64,000 nucleotides of DNA from Clostridium sp. UBA4548 (GCF_002387895.1 NZ_DGLI01000014.1:1-64000), one strand, 5' to 3'; positions 1 to 7,796 are shown, counted from the first letter of the stretch. Notes: generated by a model not told the origin, from the letters alone. Numbers and translations are program-made.

Positions 1-103
1 AGACTTATTTACACACTCTAATACTTTATGTAGCGCTTTGCTAAACATCCAATCATTATAAGCTAAGGTTCCTTGAAAGTCACAAAAATAATACTTTTTT
101 CAC
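1..103 (-). pseudogene. 5' end of a HAD-like gene, apparently frameshifted, cut by the window edge
   Basis: A GGAGGG ribosome binding site (113-118) precedes a GTG at 103-101, but that frame stops after seven codons. Shifting by one base in the run of six A directly after the GTG opens a frame reading KKYYFCDFQGTLAYND. This resembles the N-terminal DxDGTL motif of HAD hydrolases, with Gln at the usual second Asp position. I infer a one-base indel, or a sequencing error, in the A run. Only about 33 codons lie in the window, so the family call is tentative. Confidence 0.3.
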
Positions 104-250
104 TTTATAAAACCCTCCATATAACCAATTAAAACATTACAGATTTAGAATTAATGAATTTGAAAAGAAGTTTATTCACTAATTTCATACTTATAGTAAA
201 TAAGCAATTGAAGAATGCTCCAGTGAAGTAACAAATCATATCATCAAAGT

Positions 251-1078
251 TTACTCAACAAACTCTTGAATAACTGATTTGAATTCTTCATTATTTTCAA
301 GATATAGCATATGTTTGCCTTGAAGTACTCTTACTTTCTTATTAGGAAACATGAAATTTTCATGGTGATTTGGTCCAATAGCATAATCTTCATTGCCAAT
401 TATGATTAATACAGGAACTGTAATTTTTTCTGTTAGATAAAAATAATTTGCAAAATACTGTTTGTTACTAAAAGCTTGATTAGCCATAACTGCATTAAAG
501 TTTTCTATTTCGCCGCTTTTAGCATTTACCTTTAAGAAGTTTTTATAATCATTATACTGTAACTTATAAAATATATCCTTTTCAAGAAGCTTACCAACTA
601 CATGTTGCCACTTCTCAAAAGTAGAACTTTCTTCTGAGTATTGTAAGTCTTCCTTAGATAGCAGCGTAATCCCATAATCTAGTTGACTAGTAAAAGAATG
701 CTCCATGGAAAGAGTACAATTTAACAAAATAAGCTTATCCACAAATTCCTCGTATTTGTAAGCGTAATTAGCAGCTATAATCCCTCCAAAGGAATGAGCC
801 ATTACTATCCACTTAGATATTCCTAGGGTTTTTCTTATCTCTTCAATGTCATCAATTATTCTTTCAATGGAATAATCATCACTAGAGTTACCACCTGACC
901 TTGCACATCCTCTTTGGTCAAAATATATCATCTGCATGAAGCTCTCTAAAGAGTTTCCACCCAATGCTTCAAAATCAAGGCTTCCTTCTCCAGGTCCACC
1001 ATGAATAAACAGACACGGAATCCCTTCACCTGATTGTTTTACATATAGATTGACTTTATCACTCATTTCTATGTACAT
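251..1078 (-). CDS. alpha/beta hydrolase, proline iminopeptidase-like
   Basis: A 275-residue cytoplasmic alpha/beta hydrolase without signal peptide. The HGGPG oxyanion-hole motif lies near residue 26, DQRGCARS follows at about 53, and the nucleophile elbow AHSFGG near residue 94 supplies the serine. The acid is probably Asp in IIGNEDYAIGP and the base His in GKHMLYLENNEEF near the C-terminus, which completes the triad. The HGGPG and DQRG motifs are typical of prolyl iminopeptidases (peptidase family S33), but many relatives act on other substrates, so no substrate is assigned. GGGGGA lies 7 bases before the ATG. It is a single-gene unit, divergent from the HAD gene at 1260. Confidence 0.85.
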   Translation of the reverse strand: MYIEMSDKVNLYVKQSGEGIPCLFIHGGPGEGSLDFEALGGNSLESFMQMIYFDQRGCARSGGNSSDDYSIERIIDDIEEIRKTLGISKWIVMAHSFGGIIAANYAYKYEEFVDKLILLNCTLSMEHSFTSQLDYGITLLSKEDLQYSEESSTFEKWQHVVGKLLEKDIFYKLQYNDYKNFLKVNAKSGEIENFNAVMANQAFSNKQYFANYFYLTEKITVPVLIIIGNEDYAIGPNHHENFMFPNKKVRVLQGKHMLYLENNEEFKSVIQEFVE

Positions 1079-1154
1079 TTGCCTATCCCCCTGCTATTTA
1101 GTCGAGTTTGTCTATATCCCCAAAACTTCACCAGTATGTTGTTTTATAACTTAA

Positions 1155-1209
1155 TTTTACCACATAATTACTGGGATAGTATTACTTATATTCAAACTAA
1201 TGTTATAAT
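1155..1209 (+). promoter_or_regulatory. shared upstream block and -10 of the HAD gene (copy 1 of 3)
   Basis: The box TTACCACATAATTACT starts at 1157, and a perfect TATAAT lies at 1204-1209, 47 bases downstream. The same box and spacing recur before the VanZ gene (8068 and 8115) and the HD pseudogene (10022 and 10070). The three downstream genes are unrelated, so either the promoter block was duplicated or all three respond to one regulator. Confidence 0.55.
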
Positions 1210-1259
1210 AAAAATACATATTAACTATTATAACTAATTGCACAAATGGGAGGGAATTT

Positions 1260-1736
1260 ATGAAGGTTATATTTTTGGATATTGATGGAGTCCTTAATTC
1301 AGAGGATTTTCTAAAGAATAATCCCACTGAACCAATTGATAGGAAAAACGTGGAGGTTTTAAAAACAGTAATCGATAAAACAAATGCAGCTATTGTTATG
1401 TCTTCTGGTTGGAAATTATGGTTTGATGACAATATGATGCCAAAGGAAGGATATTCTCAATACTTATATGATATCTTATGTGAGTTTAATATAAAAATAA
1501 TCGATAAAACACCCGATTTCAGCACAGATGAAATACGCACAAATAAAACCTTTAGTCATGTAAAGGCTAAGGAGATTATTGCTTGGTTAAATGAACATAG
1601 AAATGTTGAAAAGTATGCTGTTCTTGATGACTTGGACTTAGAAAATGAGGAAATTAATGAACATTTAATTAGAACAAATAGTCATGTAGGAATTACAGAA
1701 GAAGATGGCTTAAGTATCATTGATAAAATTAGTTAA
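1260..1736 (+). CDS. HAD-superfamily protein (Swiss Army Knife RNA repair-type HAD domain)
   Basis: A 158-residue protein that starts with MKVIFLDIDGVLN, the HAD motif I with nucleophile and acid Asp at positions 7 and 9. The segment IVMSSGWKLWF carries the motif II Ser, and AVLDDLDLENEE near residue 120 fits the motif IV acids. The length and the WKLWF block match stand-alone versions of the HAD domain found in Swiss Army Knife RNA repair proteins, a family in which phosphatase function on RNA ends is proposed. It has no membrane segment. GGGAGGG lies just before the ATG. It is a single gene expressed from the block at 1155-1209 and followed by the decayed repeat module. Confidence 0.8.
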   Translation: MKVIFLDIDGVLNSEDFLKNNPTEPIDRKNVEVLKTVIDKTNAAIVMSSGWKLWFDDNMMPKEGYSQYLYDILCEFNIKIIDKTPDFSTDEIRTNKTFSHVKAKEIIAWLNEHRNVEKYAVLDDLDLENEEINEHLIRTNSHVGITEEDGLSIIDKIS

Positions 1737-1743
1737 ACTTATA

Positions 1744-1895
1744 GAAAAAGCATCCATCTATCAAAGATTAATGCTTTTTTCTTAAACTAGTAAGCAAAAT
1801 CTAATAGCCCTAAAACTAAAAATGTTCTAGGATTAGCTTAGTGTTCACAGAACTAAACAGATATTGTCTTTAAAAATAAACCAATAAAATTTTCA
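1744..1895 (+). repeat. decayed 3' half of the toxin-antitoxin-like repeat module
   Basis: It shares the 3' part of the modules at 2608-3070 and 8874-9338: the hairpin AGCAT...ATGCT with a T run (about 1750-1780), the block AATAGCCCTAAAACTAAAAA, and GATTAGCTTAGTGTTC. The promoter, leader and peptide gene are missing. The antisense -10 (ATTATA on the plus strand in the intact copies) is also lost, because the sequence between the second hairpin and the AAAATAAACC block is deleted. I read this as a relic. Its first hairpin may still end the HAD transcript. Confidence 0.7.
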
Positions 1896-1992
1896 AGTGG
1901 TTTATCCACAGTAAATTTAGCATTAATAAGATTTGCTTAACTATAATGAGTATGAAGAAAATTTTAATTATGAATTAAATAGGGGGATAGCA

Positions 1993-2544
1993 TTGAATAT
2001 ATTTGCGTACAATCGCATAATTATCGTGGGCAATAATGGTAGCGGCAAAAGCTTTTTAGCTAAAAAATTAGCTCATATAACTGGACTACCACTGGTTCAT
2101 CTTGATGTTGAGTTTTGGCGACCTAATTGGGAAAAGCCACCGGAAGAAGAATGGATAAAGAAGCAAAAGGAGCTTACATCAAAGGAAAAGTGGATAATTG
2201 AGGGGAATCATACTGGCACAATGGAGTTGAGATTTAAAGAGACTGACCTTATTATATTTCTTGACGTTAATCGGCTTACATGCTTGGTTAGTGTTTTGTT
2301 AAGGCAGGGTAAAAAGCGTTCAGATACACCACAGTATCTAGAACAAAAGTTTGACAAGGAATTTTTATTTCTTTGTAAGGGGTTATGGAGTTTCTCTAAA
2401 ACACGTAAGCATACTATAATAAATTTACATAAAAAATATCCAGCTAAACAATTCTTCATTATTAATGGTAGAAGAGAGATGAATAAACTATTAAATCAAT
2501 GGAGAAATGAAAAAGTTAAACATAGTGCTGCAAGTGGATTATAG
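1993..2544 (+). CDS. P-loop nucleotide kinase-like AAA protein
   Basis: A 183-residue P-loop NTPase of the topology-modulation/adenylate-kinase-like group. Walker A GNNGSGKS lies about 12 residues from the start, and a Walker-B-like strand LIIFLDV occurs near residue 90. The VHLDVEFWRPNW segment is typical of this FlaR-like family. An arginine-rich stretch RQGKKRSDTP may form the lid. I chose the TTG at 1993 because GGGGGA (1982-1987) lies just before it; a longer reading from 1933 has no ribosome binding site. The substrate is unknown. It lies between the decayed and the first intact repeat module. Confidence 0.75.
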   Translation: MNIFAYNRIIIVGNNGSGKSFLAKKLAHITGLPLVHLDVEFWRPNWEKPPEEEWIKKQKELTSKEKWIIEGNHTGTMELRFKETDLIIFLDVNRLTCLVSVLLRQGKKRSDTPQYLEQKFDKEFLFLCKGLWSFSKTRKHTIINLHKKYPAKQFFIINGRREMNKLLNQWRNEKVKHSAASGL

Positions 2545-2651
2545 TCATAAGCATGGATTAAGTTAGTTTGTAATCTTGTTAATAAATCATATCTATTCTT
2601 AAAAATATTAGGTTTATGGAATGTATTTACTACTAATTAGATAATCCCTAT

Positions 2652-2659
2652 GCTATAAT
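2652..2659 (+). promoter_or_regulatory. extended -10 promoter of peptide module A
   Basis: TGCTATAAT holds a perfect TATAAT at 2654-2659 with the TG of an extended -10. No good -35 is seen. Transcription would start near 2666. Confidence 0.65.
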
Positions 2660-2665
2660 ATGTTG

Positions 2666-2758
2666 GTAAAAGAGGCCGTAGAAGTGGATGGCTGCGGTGG
2701 TTGTACGTTTTCCCACCTTGGGCTATTGGTGAAATTCATCATAGCTTAAGGGGGTGGT
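2666..2758 (+). other. conserved structured leader of peptide module A
   Basis: The leader can form three hairpins. GCCGTAG pairs with CTGCGGT, GGTGG with CCACC, and GCTAT(t)GGTG with CATCATAGC just before the Shine-Dalgarno AAGGGGGTG (2748-2756). GGGCTATTGG (2720-2729) is perfectly complementary to CCAATAGCCC (2958-2967) downstream of the gene, so the 5' and 3' ends of a full-length transcript could pair. Compared with module C it differs at only a few positions. Translational control is an inference. Confidence 0.55.
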
Positions 2759-2765
2759 ATTGGAT

Positions 2766-2927
2766 ATGATACTGATAATAAGTACCTTAGTAGTTTTACT
2801 AATAGTATCTGTTGTCTATATTTTCTTGGGTGTTTACATAAAATCCCTAGAATTTAATTTCGGTATTAAAGGCTTCAAGTTGAAGATAGAGACAAGAGAA
2901 AAAAGTGCTCCATCCCACAAAGATTAG
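2766..2927 (+). CDS. small membrane peptide, putative type I toxin
   Basis: A 53-residue peptide, MILIISTLVVLLIVSVVYIF and onward. Residues 2-25 form one long hydrophobic helix, followed by a basic tail KIETREKSAPSHKD. An alternative TTG start two codons upstream (2760) is in frame and closer to the AAGGGGGTG site. Its counterpart in module C has the same length and a similar tail (PSSKD) but an almost unrelated N-terminal half. Single-helix peptides with charged tails are typical of type I toxins such as TxpA, BsrG and the C. difficile examples. I cannot match it to a named family. Confidence 0.6.
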   Translation: MILIISTLVVLLIVSVVYIFLGVYIKSLEFNFGIKGFKLKIETREKSAPSHKD

Positions 2928-2935
2928 CACTTTTT
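2900..2935 (+). terminator. two-way hairpin over the end of the peptide gene
   Basis: AAAAAGTGCT (2900-2909) pairs with AGCACTTTTT (2926-2935), a 10-bp stem with T tracts on both strands. It spans the stop codon. It could end both the peptide mRNA and the opposing RNA. Confidence 0.7.
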
Positions 2936-2992
2936 CTGTTTAACTGTTAAATTAAATCCAATAGCCCTAAAACTAAAAACGTTCTAGGATTA

Positions 2993-3022
2993 GCTTAGTG
3001 TTCGCAGCACTAAGCTTTTCTT
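2993..3022 (+). terminator. terminator of peptide module A
   Basis: GCTTAGTG (2993-3000) and CACTAAGC (3008-3015) form an 8-bp stem followed by TTTTCTTATTT. A transcript ending here would include the CCAATAGCCC segment that can pair with the leader. Confidence 0.65.
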
Positions 3023-3148
3023 ATTTATATTATACCATATTGTGTTTGAAAATAAACCAGTAAATTATAGAGGAGTTAAGAATTAAAAATGAAAAGGTAA
3101 CAGTTATTACTTATTCATAAAGATAATAATTTATACTAACCTGCCAAT

Positions 3149-5194
3149 TTATTTACTTTCAACATTTCTTTTAAAGGAGTAGTAAGTAGCTGCAAAGTAG
3201 CACATGTAAATAACTAGCATCAATAATAACCCCATGCCAATATTGAATATAAAAGCTTTATCTCCAATATAAATATCAATTAATTTGCTCCCTACCGACA
3301 TGAAAATATTTAATAATACAGAGAAGCCAATGACCGCTACAAAGATTGGTATTATAAAGTATATGGATATTTGCTTTGATATTAATTTACGAATTTCACT
3401 TTTATCTATACCTAAACGCCTTAAAGTGTTAAATCTGTCTTTATGCTCAATTGAGTCAGATAGTTGCTGCAAGGCGAGAACTGTTAAACTAATCATTAGT
3501 AGCACAGTACCTACATATATTCCAAGGATTCTCATGCCTAAGGTAGCATTTAATACCTCACTTTTTTCTGCCACCTTAAACCTAATTATAGTAGGGTTGC
3601 TGCCATTATTTTTATTAAGCATATCGCTGTAATTTTTCATAAACCAATTTGGAATATATTCACCTTCCAGGTTAAGTGCATCATCAAAACTCATTTTTTT
3701 CTTTGTATTTGCATAGAAGTCTTTGCTAGCTAATGTTAGATTTTCACACCACTCATCGGGTAAAACTACCACTCCACCTTCATATGACTGATAAATATAT
3801 TCCCCAATAGATTCTGTATAATATGGCAGTGAACTAAGCTTTAGTTCACTATCCTTTATTTTAATAGTGGGGTTTTTAGCAATGTACTCCTTTATGGAAT
3901 TATTATCTACAGACTTATCCCATTGAAGTGTGAATTCATTAAATCCTAGCTGAACCTCACTATAACCAAGGATTTTTCTTAGGTGATTATAATCACTTAA
4001 GCCTATTGCTAATAAAGGCATATTTTTTCTACCTTTCTTATATAGCTCCAAATCGTAAATAAAGTATTGTTCTACCTCGCAATAATCTTTTAGTCCATAA
4101 GCTTCATTGTCAAAGTACTGAGCAATTTCACTATAATCAATTTTAGATACATCCTCTGCTTTAGTCATGATGTTTAGCTTGCTAGTTACAACTGCATCAA
4201 AAGGAATTCTACTATCTAAGTATCCCAAGCTCCATTGGGATAGTAGCAGTGTAAAAACAAGACTTAAGGCCGCACCTAAAAACGTTAATGAGATTGTAGC
4301 CATTAAGATAGGTGCTGTCTTTATTTTAGAAACTACTGTTCCAATTAAAAATAAGTTTGTGTTCTCATATTTAAAGTTTGTCCATCGTTCCTTAATTGTA
4401 ATTATTATATAAGCTAAGGAGTAAAACAGTGCGTAAGTTCCGCCAATAAAGCTTACTAAGGCTATCCCTGCATAAGTCATTTCATTTCCCGTCTTAAGAG
4501 AAAGATCCCTAACTACAAGTAAAATTTTGTGAACTGAATAACCACAAAAAATATAAAGTAGAATAGCTGAAACTAATGCACTAATATAAACAGCTTTACC
4601 ATGCTTAAATTGATACTCTGTTTTTTTGCCAGCATTAATCATATTAATAAGTTTTATTTTATTTAAAGCTCTTATATTTAAAAGCCCAATTATACAAAAC
4701 ATTGCTGTAAAGAATAACAAGGTTATCATCACAGTATCTAGGTATAGTTTGAAGGAGAATATGATCTTTTGCTCTGCAGTCATAAGAATCAACGCAGTAA
4801 CAAGCTGCGAAAACAAAGTTCCTAGAAAAATACCTAAAGCTATTGAAATAACTCCCATTACCAAGGTTTCAATGAAAAACATAAAGGCCACATTTTTTTG
4901 TGGAACACCTAGTAATATATAAGTTGCAAATTCCCTTTTTCTTCTTCTTATCATGTACTTATTTACATAGCCGATAAGCACTACTTCTAAGGCAGTTATC
5001 ATATATGTGGCGTACTTCATTATATTTTTCAGCATTTCAAAGTTATAAGAGTCCTCTGTTATTAGTTCATAATGGGAACTTGATAAGGACATAAAAGCAT
5101 AAAATAGGCTTACACAGATAGTTAGAGTAACAAAATAAATTACATAATCCTTTATAGAACGTTTTGAGTTGCTTAAGGCCAGTTTAGCGTACAT
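3149..5194 (-). CDS. BceB-type ABC transporter permease (FtsX-like)
   Basis: A 681-residue membrane subunit with the BceB plan. It has an N-terminal helix, three helices around residues 45-185 (the first FtsX block, with the YMIRRRKREFATYILLG coupling segment), further helices, a large extracellular domain of about 200 residues (roughly 330-540) and a final helix group near the C-terminus. In the family the extracellular domain senses peptide antibiotics such as bacitracin and signals to the histidine kinase. The ATG at 5194 (MYAKLALSN) follows GGAGG by 11 bases and gives an 11-base overlap with the ATPase gene, which supports translational coupling. The target antibiotic cannot be read from sequence. 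Confidence 0.9.
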   Translation of the reverse strand: MYAKLALSNSKRSIKDYVIYFVTLTICVSLFYAFMSLSSSHYELITEDSYNFEMLKNIMKYATYMITALEVVLIGYVNKYMIRRRKREFATYILLGVPQKNVAFMFFIETLVMGVISIALGIFLGTLFSQLVTALILMTAEQKIIFSFKLYLDTVMITLLFFTAMFCIIGLLNIRALNKIKLINMINAGKKTEYQFKHGKAVYISALVSAILLYIFCGYSVHKILLVVRDLSLKTGNEMTYAGIALVSFIGGTYALFYSLAYIIITIKERWTNFKYENTNLFLIGTVVSKIKTAPILMATISLTFLGAALSLVFTLLLSQWSLGYLDSRIPFDAVVTSKLNIMTKAEDVSKIDYSEIAQYFDNEAYGLKDYCEVEQYFIYDLELYKKGRKNMPLLAIGLSDYNHLRKILGYSEVQLGFNEFTLQWDKSVDNNSIKEYIAKNPTIKIKDSELKLSSLPYYTESIGEYIYQSYEGGVVVLPDEWCENLTLASKDFYANTKKKMSFDDALNLEGEYIPNWFMKNYSDMLNKNNGSNPTIIRFKVAEKSEVLNATLGMRILGIYVGTVLLMISLTVLALQQLSDSIEHKDRFNTLRRLGIDKSEIRKLISKQISIYFIIPIFVAVIGFSVLLNIFMSVGSKLIDIYIGDKAFIFNIGMGLLLMLVIYMCYFAATYYSFKRNVESK

Positions 5195-5951
5195 CCCTAA
5201 CATCGCCTCCCAACAATGCAACAACATCTAAGATTTGATTAAAAAACTGCTTTCGAGTATTTTGGCCTCTTACTAGTTCTGTAAAAATTTTACCATCTTT
5301 AATAAATAAAATTCTGCTGCAATAGCTTGCGGTAAAGGAATCATGAGTTACCATTAAGATGGTTGCTCCTATTTCTTTATTTAGTTGGGAAATCATTTCA
5401 ATAAGCATCTGAGCTGACCTTGAATCTAAGGCACCAGTGGGCTCATCAGCTAGAATAAGCTTAGGATTTGTAACTAAGGCTCTTGCACAGGCACATCTTT
5501 GTTTTTGTCCCCCCGAAACCTCATAAGGATATTTTAAAAGAATATCTTCTATACCTAAGTTTTCTGCTATGGCTTTTATTTTATGATCAATATCTTCTTT
5601 TTTATGCCTGTTGATGGTTAGTGCTAAAGCTATATTTTCATGAATTGTTAATGTATCTAAGAGATTGAAATCCTGAAAGATAAATCCAAGATTTTCCCTT
5701 CTAAACTTTGCAATATCCTTTTGATTGATTTCCGTTAAGTCTTTCCCATCTATGTAAACATGTCCTGAACTTGCTTCATCAATAGTGGATATCACATTAA
5801 GTAAAGTTGTTTTTCCAGAACCAGAAGGTCCCATAACTCCAACAAATTCTCCCTTATAAACTTGAAAGCTTATATCATCAACAGCCTTTACCACATTTCC
5901 TTTATTTCCATAGTATTTTTCTAAGTTTTTTATATCTAATATTTTATCCAA
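5184..5951 (-). CDS. BceA-type ABC transporter ATP-binding protein
   Basis: A 255-residue ATPase. Walker A GPSGSGKTT is near residue 40, the Q-loop IFQDFNLLDTLT near 87, the signature VSGGQKQR near 145 and Walker B LILADEPTGALD near 165, with the H-loop VTHD after it. The IFQDFNLLDTLT and DEPTGALDS wording is typical of the MacB/BceA group. I prefer the TTG at 5951 (MDKILDIKNLEKYYG), which has GAGGTG at correct spacing; the nearby ATG at 5957 sits directly on that site. It partners with the permease that follows. A BceR-type operator and a promoter of its own lie upstream, so it can be induced separately from the two-component genes. Confidence 0.92.
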   Translation of the reverse strand: MDKILDIKNLEKYYGNKGNVVKAVDDISFQVYKGEFVGVMGPSGSGKTTLLNVISTIDEASSGHVYIDGKDLTEINQKDIAKFRRENLGFIFQDFNLLDTLTIHENIALALTINRHKKEDIDHKIKAIAENLGIEDILLKYPYEVSGGQKQRCACARALVTNPKLILADEPTGALDSRSAQMLIEMISQLNKEIGATILMVTHDSFTASYCSRILFIKDGKIFTELVRGQNTRKQFFNQILDVVALLGGDVRDVR

Positions 5952-5979
5952 TATCATCACCTCAATAATATTGTACAAG

Positions 5980-6034
5980 ATTATGTACCTTGTTGGTTTT
6001 GACTAACCTTACTTTAAAGTTACAACTTTGTCAC
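5980..6034 (-). promoter_or_regulatory. putative BceR-type operator and -10 for the ABC pair
   Basis: GTTACA-ACTT-TGTCAC (6019-6034) is a near-perfect inverted repeat. It fits the TNACA-N4-TGTAA kind of site described for BceR/GraR-like regulators. On the minus strand a -10-like CATAAT (5985-5980) follows about 34 bases downstream, with no good -35, as expected for an activated promoter. Confidence 0.5.
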
Positions 6035-6111
6035 CTTGTAGAGAAACCACCTTGGTATTCGATGGTAGCACCACAAAATGAACTTCTTCCACTAGAAAAG
6101 TAGAAAAGAGC

Positions 6112-7131
6112 CTATATGGCTCCATTCTTACAAAAGCTTCCCTTAGGAAAGGTAATTACAACCTTAGTATATACATTTTCCTTTGAATCCACTGCAATTA
6201 ATAAACCCAGTTTATCACATAACTTTTTACAAAGGTATAGACCTATTCCTGTGGATTTATTATTTTGTCTGCCCTTATTTCCAGTAAAGCCTTTTTCAAA
6301 CACACGATTAACTTCATTATCTGGTATTCCAATGCCATTGTCTTCAATAATAAGTTGAGTACCATTTTTAATTTCTTTAGTGTAAATCTTAATCATAGGA
6401 AAGTCTTTTTTTCTATACTTTACTGCATTAACTATTATTTGATTTATTATAAACTCCAGCCACTTACTGTCACAGTAAATATTTTTATCAAGGTCAGCTA
6501 AGTCTATATCGATGCTATTTAGAATAAACATCTGTTTATTTCTTATAAGCACCTGATTTACGCACTGCTCTAGTGAAATTTCTTTTATAAGATAGTCCTT
6601 GTGAGCTTCTTCACATCTAGCGTAAAATAAAGCTTGTTCAACATATCTATCTATATTTTCAAGCTCCTCTAAGATAACTCTTGAAGTAGCTGTCTTGTTA
6701 TTTTCCTCAATGAGTTTAATAGCTGATATAGGGGTTTTTACTTCATGAATCCACTGCTCTATATACTCCTTATATTCCTTACGTTGACTCTTAACTTTAT
6801 TTATTTCTTCAAGCATGGATTTCCCTGATTTTTTCATCAATAAGTAATAAGGAACTGCGTCCATAAAGGGAGGAGTATCAATTACTTCACCTATAAGAGA
6901 TTTTTTATCTAATTCATTAAAAGTACTTAAAAGATCATTATAGTATATCTTTCTTTTTCTATATTCGTATATTAAAAATATGCTATAAACTACAATCCAA
7001 GATAATGATACCGTTACTAAGGTGTCAAAGGTATTTCCTACACTGAAAAGAAAGGTGCTTAGAGTAATTAATCCTATAAAGTTCAGTATTATAGCTTTAG
7101 CTCTTTCTCTTAAATAATCTCCTAAGCTCAT
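6112..7131 (-). CDS. BceS-type intramembrane-sensing histidine kinase
   Basis: A 339-residue kinase with two N-terminal helices (about 13-31 and 36-55) separated by only a few residues. This is the layout of intramembrane-sensing kinases, which rely on a partner BceAB transporter for input. The H-box is EQWIHEVKTPIS with the phosphoacceptor at His129. N-box IIVNAVKYRK, G1 EDNGIGIP and G2 STGIGLYLCKKLC complete the ATPase. Its ATG overlaps the stop codon of the response regulator gene by 4 bases, so the two are coupled. It is expected to phosphorylate that regulator when the transporter meets its peptide. Confidence 0.93.
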   Translation of the reverse strand: MSLGDYLRERAKAIILNFIGLITLSTFLFSVGNTFDTLVTVSLSWIVVYSIFLIYEYRKRKIYYNDLLSTFNELDKKSLIGEVIDTPPFMDAVPYYLLMKKSGKSMLEEINKVKSQRKEYKEYIEQWIHEVKTPISAIKLIEENNKTATSRVILEELENIDRYVEQALFYARCEEAHKDYLIKEISLEQCVNQVLIRNKQMFILNSIDIDLADLDKNIYCDSKWLEFIINQIIVNAVKYRKKDFPMIKIYTKEIKNGTQLIIEDNGIGIPDNEVNRVFEKGFTGNKGRQNNKSTGIGLYLCKKLCDKLGLLIAVDSKENVYTKVVITFPKGSFCKNGAI

Positions 7132-7796
7132 ATTATATACCCTTGTCCTCTTTTAGTTTTTATAAAATCACTAATTCCTATTTCTTCAAACTTACTTCTA
7201 AGTCTAGTTATATTTACTGTGAGAGTATTGTCATTTACAAACATAGCACTGTCCCATAAGTATTCCATAATATCTACTCTTGATACTATCTTCTCTTTAT
7301 TAATCATTAAATAATAAAGTATTTTAAGTTCATTTTTCGTAAGCTCTATCTCTTTATCTTCATATTTTATGTTGCTAGACAGTACATTTAATGTAACACC
7401 GTTATGCACTATAAAGTCATTTGTTTTTTCACTTGGATAAACTCTCTTTAACACAGAGTTTATTCTAGCTAAAAGAATTTGAGGATTATAGGGTTTTGTA
7501 ATAAAGTCGTCTCCACCTAGGGTTATGCTCATTAGCTCATCAATATTAGTGGCCCTACTTGTAACAAATATAATTGGCACCCTTGAAAAGCTGCGTATTT
7601 CAGTACAAATTTTAAAGCCATCATCATAAGGTAAATTAATATCAAGTAGAATTAGATGGGGGCTACTTTCTTTAACTAGTTTAGGTATACTATCAAATTC
7701 ATTAACCTTTATAACAGAATATCCATTACGGGTTAAAAGAACTCCTATCTCATTTTGGAGTTGCTGGTTATCTTCAATTATCATAATATTAATCAT
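7128..7796 (-). CDS. BceR-type response regulator (OmpR/PhoB class)
   Basis: A 222-residue regulator. The receiver domain (about 1-115) has acidic residues IIEDN at the N-terminus, phosphoacceptor Asp52 in LILLDINLPYDDG and the conserved Lys in DDFITKPYNP. A winged-helix DNA-binding domain follows (about 125-220), with LTKNELKILYYLM and the RGQGYII terminus. It is the first gene of a four-gene minus-strand module, regulator-kinase-ATPase-permease. No strong ribosome binding site is visible before the ATG. The likely target is the inverted repeat at 6019-6034. Confidence 0.93.
   Translation of the reverse strand: MINIMIIEDNQQLQNEIGVLLTRNGYSVIKVNEFDSIPKLVKESSPHLILLDINLPYDDGFKICTEIRSFSRVPIIFVTSRATNIDELMSITLGGDDFITKPYNPQILLARINSVLKRVYPSEKTNDFIVHNGVTLNVLSSNIKYEDKEIELTKNELKILYYLMINKEKIVSRVDIMEYLWDSAMFVNDNTLTVNITRLRSKFEEIGISDFIKTKRGQGYII

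Larger units (their letters stand above)
2900..3022 (-). ncRNA. putative antisense antitoxin RNA of module A
   Basis: On the minus strand TGGTATAAT (3037-3029) is a perfect extended -10, so an RNA of about 120 bases would start near 3022. It would run through the hairpin 3015-2993 and end at the A/T-flanked hairpin 2935-2900. It would be complementary to the 3' end of the peptide transcript. The promoter is kept in module C and deleted in the relic at 1744. Expression has not been shown; the call rests on promoter, terminator and position. Confidence 0.5.
2608..3070 (+). repeat. repeat module A, type I toxin-antitoxin-like
   Basis: The module is nearly identical outside the coding part to module C (8874-9338). 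In order it has an extended -10 promoter (2654-2659), a structured leader of about 90 bases, a 53-codon membrane peptide (2766-2927), a hairpin across the stop codon, a second hairpin (2993-3015) followed by TTTTCTT, and on the minus strand a perfect extended -10 facing inward (3034-3029). The arrangement of small hydrophobic peptide plus convergent RNA overlapping its 3' end is that of Firmicute type I toxin-antitoxin loci. Function is inferred from layout only. Confidence 0.65.

Noticed and set aside
2666..2758. Riboswitch in the conserved leader of the peptide module
   Set aside because: The leader does not show the core of any riboswitch I know, and its link to a small hydrophobic peptide with an opposing promoter fits a type I toxin leader better.
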